Assembly: GCA_019163175.1 (NCBI GenBank)
Contig: JAFLKN010000023.1
Location: 1-64,000 of the forward strand
Source of the DNA: Prolixibacteraceae bacterium
GTDB lineage: Bacteria > Bacteroidota > Bacteroidia > Bacteroidales > Prolixibacteraceae
DNA: 64,000 nt
Reading direction: 5' to 3'
Below the pieces are notes generated by a model that saw nothing but the letters and a program-made list of their open reading frames with translations, was not told the origin of the DNA and did not search any database. How positions within the stretch are numbered: the stretch's first letter is position 1; each line of letters opens with the position of its first letter. The position numbers and the translations under genes are program-made. Positions 37,406-47,331 of the stretch are shown one piece after another.

Positions 37406-38749
37406 ATGAAGATTGCTATTCTCATTATTTATGGAATCATATTACTTATAATCGGGATTTATTCTTTCCTGAAGATCAGAACTCCGTTCGACTATTTCCT
37501 TGCCGGAAAGAAAACCGGAGTGTGGCAGATTTCAGGCAGCCTTTTGGCAACGATACTGGGAGGTTCGGCCATTCTGGGAACCATCGGACTGAGTGAAAGT
37601 CAGTCGTGGGCATCATCGTGGTATATTTTATCTGCCAGTCTTGGATTGCAGGGCTTACTTCCAATTGTCAGAAAGGTATATGCTCAGGGAAAATTTACGC
37701 TACCCGAACTTATTGGCCAGTATTACGGTGAATCGGCCAGAAAAGTCACTTCTGTAATTATACCTATTGCCTGGCTTGGAATTGTGGCGGCACAAATTAT
37801 TGCCGGCGCACAAATACTCGTTAGCTTTTTCGGTACAACTTATACCAGCGGAGTATTGTTTACCGGCATCATTTTCATTGTTTACACTTACATCGGCGGA
37901 CAGGTATCGGTTATGAAGACCGATTTGTTTCAGGCATTTTTTATTTTGGGGGGCGTTGTTTTAACAGCAATTTTAATTCCACCAGGTAACAGTTCCGAAA
38001 TGCCATCCTTTGCTGAAAATTTTCCATTTAATGCGCATTATTCGCCTTTCGATTTATTTATCATGATCCTGACATTTTCTAGTACTTTCGTGGTTGGTCC
38101 CGATATTTACTCTAGAGTTTTTTGTGCCAAAGATTCGAAAACAGCTTTTCGCAGTGTGCTGATTGTTGCCCTCATCCTCATCCCCTTTTCATTTGTGCTG
38201 TCGTATGTTGGTATTTATGCCGCTGCATTTCATTCGGGAGTCGAAAATAGTTCGGCATTGGTTAATCTGGCCAGCGTTTATCTACCCGACTGGGCAAGTG
38301 GAATTCTTGTTGCAGCCTTAATTTCAGCAGTACTTTCAACAGCCTCCACTACCCTGTTAACTACATCGATGATTTTAAGTGAGCTGTTCCATAAGGATAT
38401 AAACAACAAGAAATCGTTCAAACAAACCAAGCTTTTGCTTATTGGAGTAGGCCTGCTAAGCATGATTATTTCATTGAAAGTAACCTCCATTGTGGCATCT
38501 CTGCTGCTTGCACTTTCTTTTTATTCAGGTGCATTTATAATTCCCATGGTTGCAGCACTTTTTAAACTCCCATACAACAAACGGTTTAGTATTGCGGCCA
38601 TGCTTTCAGGAGGTATACTGGCGCTTGGTGGTAAATTACTGATGACTTTTAATTACTCTGAGGCTGGTCAATTGATTCTTATTTCAGGATTTCTAGCTAA
38701 CGTATTGCTGCTTTTTTTACCTTTCGGAACAGAAAAACAAAGAAAATGA
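37406..38749 (+). CDS. Sodium:solute symporter family transporter
   Basis: A 447-residue inner-membrane transporter with about 12-13 hydrophobic helices. SSS-family features are the start IYGIILLIIGIYSFLKIRTPFDYFLAGKKTGVWQISGSLLATILGGSAILG (sodium-site region) and GILVAALISAVLSTASTTLLTTSMILSELFHKDI (the conserved TM8-like helix with the sodium-binding Ser/Thr). The gene overlaps the alcohol dehydrogenase start in ATGA, so transport and oxidation of the solute are coupled. The likely substrate is a sugar, polyol or sugar acid; the exact one is not visible. Confidence 0.9.
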   Translation: MKIAILIIYGIILLIIGIYSFLKIRTPFDYFLAGKKTGVWQISGSLLATILGGSAILGTIGLSESQSWASSWYILSASLGLQGLLPIVRKVYAQGKFTLPELIGQYYGESARKVTSVIIPIAWLGIVAAQIIAGAQILVSFFGTTYTSGVLFTGIIFIVYTYIGGQVSVMKTDLFQAFFILGGVVLTAILIPPGNSSEMPSFAENFPFNAHYSPFDLFIMILTFSSTFVVGPDIYSRVFCAKDSKTAFRSVLIVALILIPFSFVLSYVGIYAAAFHSGVENSSALVNLASVYLPDWASGILVAALISAVLSTASTTLLTTSMILSELFHKDINNKKSFKQTKLLLIGVGLLSMIISLKVTSIVASLLLALSFYSGAFIIPMVAALFKLPYNKRFSIAAMLSGGILALGGKLLMTFNYSEAGQLILISGFLANVLLLFLPFGTEKQRK

Positions 38750-39777
38750 AATCACTTATACTTGAAAAATACAACGAATTTAAGCTTTGTGAAACTCAAA
38801 TTCCGGAGTTAAAACCGGGATGGGTGTTGATTAAAGTGGAAGCTTGCGGTATTTGCGGAAGCGATGTACATGGTATGGATGGAAGTACCGGAAGAAGACA
38901 GCCACCGGTAATTATGGGACACGAAGCTTCAGGAATTATCCATGAAATTGCTCCGGAAGTTTGGGGCTGGGAGAAAGGTACGCGAGTTACTTTTGACTCT
39001 ACCATTTCGTGTGGCCAATGTTTTTACTGTCAGCGGGGCGAAATTAATCTTTGCGAAAACCGGCGTGTACTGGGCGTTTCGTGTGATGAATATCGTCAGA
39101 ACGGAGCCTTTGCCGAATTTGTAGCAGTACCCGCTCATATTCTTTATGAAATTCCAGCGAACATTAGTTTCGAACAGGCTGCCATGGTCGAAGCTGTTTC
39201 GGTAGCGGTTCATGCAACAGCAATCAGTTCAGTAAAAGCAAATGATACCGCTGTGGTCATTGGCTGCGGAATGATTGGTTTGCTTTGCATTCAGGCATTA
39301 AAAGCTGCCGGTTGCGCAAAGGTAATTGCCATCGATCAGGTACCTGAAAAACTTGAATTAGCTAAAGATATGGGCGCCGATCTTGCAATCAATTCATTAG
39401 AGACAGATGTAATTCAACAGATTTTGAATGAAACCGAGAATCGCGGTACAGCTATTTCCTTTGAGGTTGTTGGTATTGAATCAACCATGAATCTGGCCAT
39501 TGATTGCACTCGAAAAGGCGGAACGGTTACCCTGATTGGCAATTTATCTCCTGAGGTTAAGCTGCCACTGCAAAAGGTAGTGACCCGCCAACTTCGGCTT
39601 CAGGGTTCATGCGCCTCCGCAGGCGAATACCCACTTTGTCTGGAAATGATTGCCTCCGGAGCCATCAATGTGGACCGGTTGATCAGCAAAGTTGCACCTC
39701 TGGAAGATGGAAACGAGTGGTTCCATCGGCTTTACAACAAAGAACCCGGATTAATGAAAGTGATTCTGAAACCATGA
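38746..39777 (+). CDS. Zinc-dependent medium-chain alcohol dehydrogenase
   Basis: A 343-residue MDR dehydrogenase of the sorbitol/threonine/galactitol type. The catalytic zinc is bound by Cys in ACGICGSDVHG and His-Glu in MGHEASG. The structural zinc has the full four cysteines (SCGQCFYCQRGEINLCE). The NAD site is VIGCGMIGLLCIQAL followed by Asp (AIDQVPEKLELA), pointing to NAD rather than NADP. With the symporter it probably oxidises an imported polyol or sugar. Overlap with the upstream stop is 4 nt. Substrate is an inference. Confidence 0.92.
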   Translation: MKSLILEKYNEFKLCETQIPELKPGWVLIKVEACGICGSDVHGMDGSTGRRQPPVIMGHEASGIIHEIAPEVWGWEKGTRVTFDSTISCGQCFYCQRGEINLCENRRVLGVSCDEYRQNGAFAEFVAVPAHILYEIPANISFEQAAMVEAVSVAVHATAISSVKANDTAVVIGCGMIGLLCIQALKAAGCAKVIAIDQVPEKLELAKDMGADLAINSLETDVIQQILNETENRGTAISFEVVGIESTMNLAIDCTRKGGTVTLIGNLSPEVKLPLQKVVTRQLRLQGSCASAGEYPLCLEMIASGAINVDRLISKVAPLEDGNEWFHRLYNKEPGLMKVILKP

Positions 39778-39783
39778 AAATCT

Positions 39784-39877
39784 ATGTCATTAAATAGCCA
39801 TTAGTTGTCACTCAATCGTTAATAATCGCAACTCTTACTATCAATGACGTGTAACAAATGACTATTGAATGACAATT
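39784..39877. repeat. Imperfect palindromic intergenic repeat, copy 2
   Basis: The left arm (39784-39815, ...GTCATTAAATAGCCATTAGTTGTCACT) pairs with the right arm (39842-39875, CAATGACGTGTAACAAATGACTATTGAATGACAA) with mismatches. The right arm closely matches that of copy 1 (18327-18357): AATGACG, ATGACTAT and AATGACAATT are shared in order. It begins 7 nt after the dehydrogenase stop codon. Confidence 0.65.
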
Positions 39878-39934
39878 TTGTGACAGATTGAAAATTTACG
39901 AACTATAAAACCTCAACCTTAAACAGACACAAGC

Positions 39935-41056
39935 ATGACAATCAACGTCGCCATTATCGGCTGTGCTAAAATTGCACATTTACACGCCAAAGCCATTTTA
40001 CAGCTGCCTGAATTAAATTTCAAAGCCGTTTGGAGCCGAACTCCGGAATCGGCACGAAAGTTTGTAGATGAATATGGTGTGAAAGCCTATTCGTCGATTT
40101 CTGAAATGATAAAGGCTGAAGATATACAAATGGCCATTATCTGTACAGCGCATCCCTATCATGCCGACCCTGCCATTCAGGCCATGGAAGCTGGAGCACA
40201 TGTGCTGATTGAAAAGCCATTGGCATCAACACTTCAGGATTGCGACCGGATTATTGAAGCAGCCCATCGTACTAGAAGAAAAACAGGCGTCATCAGTCAG
40301 CGGCGCTGGTACCAGCCAATTGTACGCATGAAAAGAGCCATTGAGGTAGGTAAAATCGGGACACCGATGCTTGGCACCATACAAATGTTGGGATGGCGCG
40401 ACCGTTCCTACTTTGAAAGCGATGCCTGGCGCGGCTCCTGGAAACTGGAAGGTGGCGGGGTTTTGGTCAATCAATCTCCCCATCAGCTTGATTTGCTGCA
40501 ATGGCTTATGGGCGATATCGATGAAGTTTTTGGATACTGGAGCAATATGAATCACCCCTACATAGAAGTGGAAGATACAGCCGTTGCATTAATCCGGTTT
40601 AAAAATGGTGGGCTGGGAAATATTTTAGTCAGCAACTCACAAAAACCTGGCATTTACGGAAAGGTGCACATTCACGGCAGCAACGGTGCAACTGTTGGCT
40701 CACAACCAGAAGGTGGTGCCATGTTTATAGCCGGGAAAACGACCATCGCTGAACCACCGAAACTCGATTTATGGACAGTTCCGGGCGAAGAACACCTGAT
40801 GGAGGAATGGAATAAAGCAGACAGCGATGAGTTTCATTCGGTTGATGCGATGAGCTGGTATTTCAAGCAGCAACTGGAAGATTTTAAAGATGCCATACTG
40901 AACGACCACCTACCCATGGTAACAGCAGAGGAAGGCCGCAAAACGGTTGAACTTTTCACGGCAATCTACCGCTCACAACGGGATGGAAAACCTATAAAAT
41001 TTCCACTTATGCCTGAATATGACCGGGATGATATGGATGGAAGATTGACTAAATAA
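39935..41056 (+). CDS. Cytoplasmic Gfo/Idh/MocA oxidoreductase
   Basis: A 373-residue dehydrogenase with an N-terminal Rossmann fold (MTINVAIIGCAKIAHLHAKAI) and the catalytic EKPLA motif (HVLIEKPLA). The second domain contains GGGVLVNQSPHQLDLLQWLMGD, with the conserved His and Asp. There is no signal peptide, so unlike the Tat-exported one at 34468 it works in the cytoplasm. It follows the symporter and the alcohol dehydrogenase on the same strand after a palindromic repeat, and probably continues the same sugar pathway. Substrate unknown. Confidence 0.91.
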   Translation: MTINVAIIGCAKIAHLHAKAILQLPELNFKAVWSRTPESARKFVDEYGVKAYSSISEMIKAEDIQMAIICTAHPYHADPAIQAMEAGAHVLIEKPLASTLQDCDRIIEAAHRTRRKTGVISQRRWYQPIVRMKRAIEVGKIGTPMLGTIQMLGWRDRSYFESDAWRGSWKLEGGGVLVNQSPHQLDLLQWLMGDIDEVFGYWSNMNHPYIEVEDTAVALIRFKNGGLGNILVSNSQKPGIYGKVHIHGSNGATVGSQPEGGAMFIAGKTTIAEPPKLDLWTVPGEEHLMEEWNKADSDEFHSVDAMSWYFKQQLEDFKDAILNDHLPMVTAEEGRKTVELFTAIYRSQRDGKPIKFPLMPEYDRDDMDGRLTK

Positions 41057-41077
41057 TGATTTAGGTTTTACACACAA

Positions 41078-42223
41078 CTATTCATCAAACTTAAGCTTAA
41101 AAACTACAACTTCAGGTCGGTTGCCTGTTCTGACTGATGGTCCCCACGTTCCGTAGCCTGATGAAACATAGAAATGGGTATCACCTTTTTTAAGGTAGCC
41201 CCAGCTCAATTCAAATATGGCTTTGGTAATGTAGTTAAACGGCCAAAGCTGGCCGTTGTGCGTATGCCCGGAAAGATGCAAATCGACTTTGGCATTGGAT
41301 GCTTCATGCAAATTAAAAGGTTGATGATTCATCACAATTATTGGTTTCTCATAATCAATTCCGACAAGCAATTCGCTAAGCGGTTTTGGTGCATTTGGTC
41401 CCCTGCCAGCAGAATGATCATTGCGTCCGACCAACTGAATACCATTGGGCAGCGTAATGACTTCATCGAGCAACATCCGTATATTTATACTTTTCAGGTA
41501 GGGCAAAGTTTTGTCGATTCCACCAATGTATTCGTGATTTCCTGAAATGGCATAAACACCTAGTGGTGTCTGAATTTCCTGAATGTGTCGTCCCAGTTTT
41601 TTTCGCAGCACCGGAGCAATTTCTCCATCAACTAAATCGCCGCATAGCAAAACCAAATCAGGCTTTTGTTCGCGGATAATATCTAGCAGATGTTTTTCAC
41701 GACGTTCACCAATCAGCGCTCCTAAATGGATGTCAGAAGCCATTAGAATTTTAACTTCAGGAAAGCCTGTAACTTTTTTATGAATGGTAAGCGGAATTTG
41801 CTTCACGTTTATCCACAAGGCATTAATGTGCCCCGCAATAACAATCACCGAGACTAAAGAAACAATGATCAGGCCCAAACGAAATTTTCCAACTTCAGTA
41901 AATGGTGGTAAAAAGTGTATGAAATGATTGAAAATTCGGACGATATCAATCAACACAGCGGCCATTACCAAATACAGCATATAAGCCAGCCAGAAGGAAC
42001 CAATCCGGTAAACCCATTCACTAAAAGCAGATGTGGCGGTTCGTTCGAGAATAGAACCTGCAATAAACATTGCTGCAATTGACCAGAAAATCATAATATA
42101 CCAACGTTTCATGGGTTGGCTCAGCGAAAAGACCTGAAGTCCGCGAACGTAGAGGTAATAATTTACTGAAGTATATATCAGCATAACGATGCTGAAAAAG
42201 ATCAAAAAAGTAAGGCTCCGCAT
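41078..42223 (-). CDS. Membrane-anchored metallophosphoesterase
   Basis: A 381-residue protein with four N-terminal membrane helices (about 3-22, 38-55, 70-95 and 115-138) followed by a calcineurin-like phosphoesterase domain. The dimetal site is complete: MASDIHLG, LCGDLVDGE, SGNHEY, VMNHQP and LSGHTHNGQLWP. The layout matches the YkuE/YaeI group; some members act on lipid-linked phosphates, but the substrate here is unknown. It is convergent with the oxidoreductase gene and has no clear partner. Confidence 0.9.
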   Translation of the reverse strand: MRSLTFLIFFSIVMLIYTSVNYYLYVRGLQVFSLSQPMKRWYIMIFWSIAAMFIAGSILERTATSAFSEWVYRIGSFWLAYMLYLVMAAVLIDIVRIFNHFIHFLPPFTEVGKFRLGLIIVSLVSVIVIAGHINALWINVKQIPLTIHKKVTGFPEVKILMASDIHLGALIGERREKHLLDIIREQKPDLVLLCGDLVDGEIAPVLRKKLGRHIQEIQTPLGVYAISGNHEYIGGIDKTLPYLKSINIRMLLDEVITLPNGIQLVGRNDHSAGRGPNAPKPLSELLVGIDYEKPIIVMNHQPFNLHEASNAKVDLHLSGHTHNGQLWPFNYITKAIFELSWGYLKKGDTHFYVSSGYGTWGPSVRTGNRPEVVVFKLKFDE

Positions 42224-42266
42224 ATTTCAAGTAAAAGGTTTATAAAACTGAAACAATTAAAACGAT

Positions 42267-42911
42267 TTACTCTTCCGAAAGTTCTGTTTCTTCGTCAGCC
42301 TCTTCAATTTCAATAATTTCCTGATTATTCATAAATGTGTCAGCCAAACGCTCAACCCATTCGGTAAGCGCACTTGCAAAAACTATTTTTTGAGCTTTTG
42401 GCAAACTTTCGGCAAGCCGGTCGATTTGCACATAATTCAGGTTTTTAATAACCAATTCAGCATCATCGATGGCAAAGATTTTTACGACTCCAAGATTTAG
42501 TGCATATAACGAATAAATTTGATTCAACCGTTTTGCTGTTCCAATCACAACGTCCGATCCCATGTAAATTTTATCCTTCTGAATATCAATTTTCTCATCG
42601 TCGCAAGCAGTATGAACACGCAAATCGGTATATTCGCCTAAGCGGTCAAACTCATTTTTCATTTCCAGTGCACGCTCTTTATTTGGAACAATAATAACTG
42701 CGCGTGGGTTATCGTCCAACTCAGCTTTCAAACGCTGAAGAACACTGACAACAATTGTGGTTGTTTTACCACTACCCTCGCCACCAATACAAAGCAAATC
42801 GCGACCGCTTTTTATCCGCGGTATGCAAATTTGCTCCAATTCGGTTGACTCTGTAAATCCGTTTTCTTCGAGCGATTCTAAAAGTTGTTTATCTAGTTTT
42901 TCTTTAATCAT
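42267..42911 (-). CDS. Stand-alone RecA1-like half of a DEAD-box helicase
   Basis: A 214-residue protein corresponding only to the first RecA-like domain of DEAD-box helicases. Motif I is GEGSGKTT, Ia is PNKERA, Ib is TAKRL, motif II reads DDAE instead of DEAD and motif III is SAL instead of SAT. It ends in an acidic tail (EIIEIEEADEETELSEE), so it looks finished and not truncated. No second RecA domain follows, so normal unwinding is not expected. It lies 26 nt downstream of mutS2 on the same strand. It could be an ATPase accessory protein or a decayed helicase. Confidence 0.82.
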   Translation of the reverse strand: MIKEKLDKQLLESLEENGFTESTELEQICIPRIKSGRDLLCIGGEGSGKTTTIVVSVLQRLKAELDDNPRAVIIVPNKERALEMKNEFDRLGEYTDLRVHTACDDEKIDIQKDKIYMGSDVVIGTAKRLNQIYSLYALNLGVVKIFAIDDAELVIKNLNYVQIDRLAESLPKAQKIVFASALTEWVERLADTFMNNQEIIEIEEADEETELSEE

Positions 42912-42937
42912 CAGTATCTGTATGTTTTAGTAAATTT

Positions 42938-45424
42938 CTATCCAATTTCAACCACCGTAATTCCGGCGCCACCAAACTGCACATGTTCATCACGAAACGA
43001 TCGCACTGCAGGTTCCGTTTTTAGGTAATTGCGGATCATCTCTTTTAAAATACCATTCCCTTTTCCATGTAAAATACGCAACTCACTAAAATCGAGCATT
43101 ATGGCATCGTCAATAAATGCCTGAATATTTTGCAATGCTTCTTCTGCCCTTTGCCCGCGCACATCAACTTCAGTTTTAAAGCTGAGCCGCTTTTCGCTCA
43201 ATCCTTTGTTGATATTGGGCATCGTTTGGTTGTAGGTGCGGTGTATCTTTTTGGCCTCGTTGTTGGTGATTTTCTGCAATTTATCGCGACTAACTGAAGT
43301 ACGGATATGCCCAAAAGCGACCACCGCATTTTTCTCATTCAGTTCCAAAATTTCGCCTATATTCTGATTTCCTGTCATTAAAACCTTATCGCCAGCTTTC
43401 CATTCATCAGGTAAAACAACTTTAAGCTTCTCTTCAGTTGCTTTCTTTTCTGGTCGTTTTTCATTTCGGCGCGATTCCTTTTCTTTCAGTTTCTGAATCT
43501 TCTGATTAATCAAATCATCCTGATTGTTTGCCGATTCTTCAACTTCTTGTTTAAACTCAACCAGTCTGGCTCTAATTTGTTTTGTTTTTTCCTTATCAGC
43601 CTGACTTTCACGAATTTCACGAATGGTGTTTTCAATCCGTTTATTGGCTTCTGCTAAAATCTGGTCGGCTTCCTGACGAGCCTTCAGCAAAATTTCCTTG
43701 CGCTGCTTGTCCAGCTGCGAAAGATCGGTTTCGTACTTCTCTGCCAGATAGTCAAGCGATTTCTCAACTTTCCTGATCTTTTGCCGCTTGGTTTCCCAAT
43801 ATCGTTTATCGCGTACAATGTTGCGGAGGTGTTTATCGAAATTAATGTGATCCTTGCCAATTTTCTCCGTTGCATCCTGAAGAATATTCTCCGGAAGACC
43901 AATTTTTCGGGCTATTTCGAAAGCAAATGAACTGCCTGGTTTTCCAATATCCAACTGAAACAGCGGCTCCATTTTCGATGAATCATACATCATGGCTGAG
44001 TTCTCTATGCCATCGGTTGATGAAGCGAAATGCTTCAGGTTGGTGTAATGTGTTGTTATTACCCCAAAAGTCTTCATCTCATTCAGCTGCGAAAGTATCG
44101 ATTCGGCAATCGCACCACCCAGCATCGGTTCGGTTCCTGTACCAAATTCGTCAATCAAAACCAGTGTTTTGTCATTCGAATTCTTCAGAAAAAACTTCAT
44201 GTTCATCAAATGAGAACTATAGGTACTCAGGTCATTCTCAATCGATTGTTCATCGCCAATATCAATAAATAGTTTCTCGAAAATTCCGGTGGCGCTGTTT
44301 TCTTTGACAGGAATGAGCAACGCACATTGAAGCATATATTGCAGCAAACCAACAGTTTTAAGGCAAACTGATTTTCCTCCTGCATTCGGTCCTGAGATTA
44401 ATAGAATATGTTTTTGTGGCGTTAAACGAATATTCAAGGGAACCACTTTTCGGTTTTCCCTGCGCAAGGCCAGCATCAATAAAGGATGAACAGCATTCTC
44501 CCAATCAAGCTGGCATTTGTTTTCCATGTAAGGTTTTATGCCATTAATATCAATAGAATAAATAGCTTTTGCCCGGACAAAATCTATTCGGCCTAAAAAC
44601 TCGTATGCCAACACCAAATCGGGCAAATAAGGGCGGATATCGTTTGAGAAAATGGTCAAAATCTTAACGATTTCGCGCATTTCAGCATATTCCAGCTCAC
44701 GGATTTCATTGTTCAGCTCAACCACTTCAGCAGGCTCAATATATGAAGTCTTTCCTGTTGATGATTCGTCATGTACAATCCCATTCAATTTACGCTTAAA
44801 TGCAGATGTAACCGGAATTACTGCCCTTCCATCGCGCATAGCAACCGATGCATCCTCTTCAACCAAACCATCGTCCTGCGCCTTTTTCAGGATAGCCTGT
44901 AAGCGTTTCGATACTCCGGATTGTTTGCTGAGCAGTTCTTTACGGATGCGCGATAATTCGGGAGATGCATTATCTTTAATTTTTCCGTATTTATTCAGAA
45001 TAGCGTCAATTCGTTCAATCACAAACGGATAAATCTGGACTCCGGATAGTAGCCGTTTTAAACAAGGAAACTGATCTTCTTTGGTTTGCTTCAGAAAACG
45101 GACAATACCTGAAATCGTTTCAAGCGAGCGCTTTAAGTCGAACAACTCCTGAACTTCGAGGAAACGACCTTCAATCCTGATTTTTGAAAGAGCTTCGCGG
45201 AGGTCGAAATAGTAACTAGTTGGGAAGTTCTCCATTTCCTGAATGATCACAACAAATTCGCTCACCAGCGAAAGATTTTCATTGAGTTGTTCGTAATCGC
45301 TGACAAAACAGATTTCATCGACCAACTCGCGCCCAAGGTCACTCAGACAGCGTCCTTTGAGCAATTCACGAATCTTATCAAAACCAATTTTAGATTCAAA
45401 ATTTTCAGGATAAACCAAAGTCAT
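42938..45424 (-). CDS. mutS2: Endonuclease MutS2
   Basis: An 828-residue MutS2 protein. The core and clamp region (about 1-300) is followed by the ATPase with Walker A ISGPNAGGKSVCLK, Walker B LVLIDEFGTGTEP and the ABC signature region. A long coiled coil (about 510-640) and a C-terminal Smr nuclease domain with VDVRGQRAEEAL and LRILHGKGNGIL complete it. MutS2 has no mismatch role; it affects recombination and resolves collided ribosomes in other bacteria. I start at ATG 45424 (MTLVYPENFESKIGF), because a TTG seven codons upstream lies inside a -7 box (TACTTTTG, 45450-45443). Confidence 0.95.
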   Translation of the reverse strand: MTLVYPENFESKIGFDKIRELLKGRCLSDLGRELVDEICFVSDYEQLNENLSLVSEFVVIIQEMENFPTSYYFDLREALSKIRIEGRFLEVQELFDLKRSLETISGIVRFLKQTKEDQFPCLKRLLSGVQIYPFVIERIDAILNKYGKIKDNASPELSRIRKELLSKQSGVSKRLQAILKKAQDDGLVEEDASVAMRDGRAVIPVTSAFKRKLNGIVHDESSTGKTSYIEPAEVVELNNEIRELEYAEMREIVKILTIFSNDIRPYLPDLVLAYEFLGRIDFVRAKAIYSIDINGIKPYMENKCQLDWENAVHPLLMLALRRENRKVVPLNIRLTPQKHILLISGPNAGGKSVCLKTVGLLQYMLQCALLIPVKENSATGIFEKLFIDIGDEQSIENDLSTYSSHLMNMKFFLKNSNDKTLVLIDEFGTGTEPMLGGAIAESILSQLNEMKTFGVITTHYTNLKHFASSTDGIENSAMMYDSSKMEPLFQLDIGKPGSSFAFEIARKIGLPENILQDATEKIGKDHINFDKHLRNIVRDKRYWETKRQKIRKVEKSLDYLAEKYETDLSQLDKQRKEILLKARQEADQILAEANKRIENTIREIRESQADKEKTKQIRARLVEFKQEVEESANNQDDLINQKIQKLKEKESRRNEKRPEKKATEEKLKVVLPDEWKAGDKVLMTGNQNIGEILELNEKNAVVAFGHIRTSVSRDKLQKITNNEAKKIHRTYNQTMPNINKGLSEKRLSFKTEVDVRGQRAEEALQNIQAFIDDAIMLDFSELRILHGKGNGILKEMIRNYLKTEPAVRSFRDEHVQFGGAGITVVEIG

Positions 45425-45442
45425 ACATTGCAATTTGTGGTG

Positions 45443-45450
45443 CAAAAGTA
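45443..45450 (-). promoter_or_regulatory. -7 promoter box TACTTTTG for mutS2
   Basis: Minus-strand TACTTTTG is an exact -7 element 18 nt upstream of ATG 45424. A -33 TTTG is not seen. The box excludes the upstream TTG as a start codon. Confidence 0.5.
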
Positions 45451-45460
45451 CGAAGGAAAT

Positions 45461-47143
45461 TTAGTTTTTCGGTACTTTCTCTCCAGGGAAACGATTAGCC
45501 CATTCTTTCCAGAACAAACCTAGTTCTGATTTCATTTCCTTGTGCAACATCAATATTCCAAATAAATTAGGAATCGTCATCAAGGCAATGGTTACTCCGG
45601 AGAGAGTCCATATAATAGTTGTATCGGTAAACGAAGCAAGGAAGAACCCAACAACATAAACGATACGGAAATAAATATCGCCTTTTACGCCAAACAAAAA
45701 GATGATCGCCCGCCCACCGTAATATGACCAGGAAATAGCTGTAGAAAAGGCGAATAACAAAATTCCGATTGAAACAATGTACCTTCCATAATCGCCAAAC
45801 CAACTTTTAGTAAAAGCTTCAGTAGTTAAAGGTGCACTGTGAATCAATGATTTTCCTTTAAAAAGCATACTTCCGGTATTTACAACTTTACCGTTTCGCA
45901 CCTGAACTTCTCCGGTCAGATTCTTACCGCTGCTGGTAACCAATACGTCTTCAGCCACAGAACGCGCATGAAGAATTGTAACATTTGAATTGGTGATTTT
46001 CCCTTCGGTAACCAATAGATTGCCTGTAAATGCCTCCAACGATTCTTTACCTGAAAAATGATGATACAATGTTTTAACTCCTTCAGGGTTTTGGTCGGTA
46101 TAATTCCCATTCAAAACTACCAAATCAGAGTACTGAAACTGGTTATCAATTTTTTTCGACCATACTCCTGATGATAAAACAACCAGTCCGGTAAGCATAC
46201 AAATGATGATGGTATCGATAAACGGTTCGAGCAATGCAACCAAACCTTCGGAAACCGGTTCGTGAGCGCGCGCAGCTGCATGTGCAATTGGAGCAGATCC
46301 CTGCCCCGCTTCGTTCGAAAATAATCCGCGATTAACACCGCGATTAAACGCGAAGGAAAATCCGGCACCCAAAAATCCACCAACAGCTGCAGTGCCTGTA
46401 AAAACATCACTAATAACTGAAATTAAGGAGGGAATTATATTTTGATAATTGTAACCTATTACACCTATTGAACCAACAAAATAAATGATCGCCATAATGG
46501 GAACCATCATTTCTGTAACCTTTGCAATGCGCTTGATTCCGCCAATAATGACAAAAGCGAGAATGACTGACAAAACCGCGCCTGTCACTATTGGGGCAAT
46601 TCCGAATGTTGTAAAAGCAGAACTTGCAATGCTGTTAATTTGAGGCAAACTACCTGTGCCGAAAGAAGAAAGTACAGTTGCAATGGCAAATATAACAGCC
46701 AACCATTTCATGTTTAAACGGTTTTTCATGTAGTACATGGGGCCGCCCGAAACAGTGCCATCTTCGGCTATTTCGCGATATTTATGCGATAAAGTAACTT
46801 CAACAAATTTGGTTGTCATCCCAATTACAGCAGTCATTAACATCCAGAATAAAGCTGCCGGCCCGCCGAGATGGATAGCCAAAGCTACACCAGCAATATT
46901 TCCGGTACCAACCGTTCCAGAAAGAGCGGTAGCTAAAGCCTGAAAGTGCGAAGTATCACCAACATCGCCGGGGCGATCAAATTTACCACGAACTATACGA
47001 AGTGAATATTTTAAAAAACGGAATTGAGGAAACTTCAGGTAAATGGTAAAAAACAAACCTGTACCCAACAGAAAATAAACAAACCACTGTGAACTACCAA
47101 CATAACTATCAATCAAGGTCAAAAAATCATTCAAACTTTGCAT
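45461..47143 (-). CDS. Alanine/glycine:cation symporter (AGCS) with inserted domain
   Basis: A 560-residue transporter of the AGCS family (sodium-coupled alanine/glycine uptake). Typical features are [66 protein letters not shown] and [16 protein letters not shown]. Most members have about 450 residues. Here about 110 extra residues (around 329-438) sit between SSGVW and LTTEAF, predicted beta-rich and soluble. I choose ATG 47143 ([16 protein letters not shown]); the frame is open to a TTG 14 codons upstream. It ends 37 nt before mutS2 on the same strand, so read-through into mutS2 is possible. Confidence 0.9.
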   Translation of the reverse strand: MQSLNDFLTLIDSYVGSSQWFVYFLLGTGLFFTIYLKFPQFRFLKYSLRIVRGKFDRPGDVGDTSHFQALATALSGTVGTGNIAGVALAIHLGGPAALFWMLMTAVIGMTTKFVEVTLSHKYREIAEDGTVSGGPMYYMKNRLNMKWLAVIFAIATVLSSFGTGSLPQINSIASSAFTTFGIAPIVTGAVLSVILAFVIIGGIKRIAKVTEMMVPIMAIIYFVGSIGVIGYNYQNIIPSLISVISDVFTGTAAVGGFLGAGFSFAFNRGVNRGLFSNEAGQGSAPIAHAAARAHEPVSEGLVALLEPFIDTIIICMLTGLVVLSSGVWSKKIDNQFQYSDLVVLNGNYTDQNPEGVKTLYHHFSGKESLEAFTGNLLVTEGKITNSNVTILHARSVAEDVLVTSSGKNLTGEVQVRNGKVVNTGSMLFKGKSLIHSAPLTTEAFTKSWFGDYGRYIVSIGILLFAFSTAISWSYYGGRAIIFLFGVKGDIYFRIVYVVGFFLASFTDTTIIWTLSGVTIALMTIPNLFGILMLHKEMKSELGLFWKEWANRFPGEKVPKN

Positions 47144-47331
47144 ATATCCCGTTTTTATAAAATCAATATGTGCTAAAAATAGCAATATCTTTTAATCCGG
47201 AGTAACATTTACAATTTCAATCCATTGTTAACTGATATTAATTGACTAGTAAATCAGAGCTTTCTTATTATGAGATTTATTTAAACCAAGAAATTTGATT
47301 TCGTTTAATGCACAAAGTTCCCTTTTTTATC

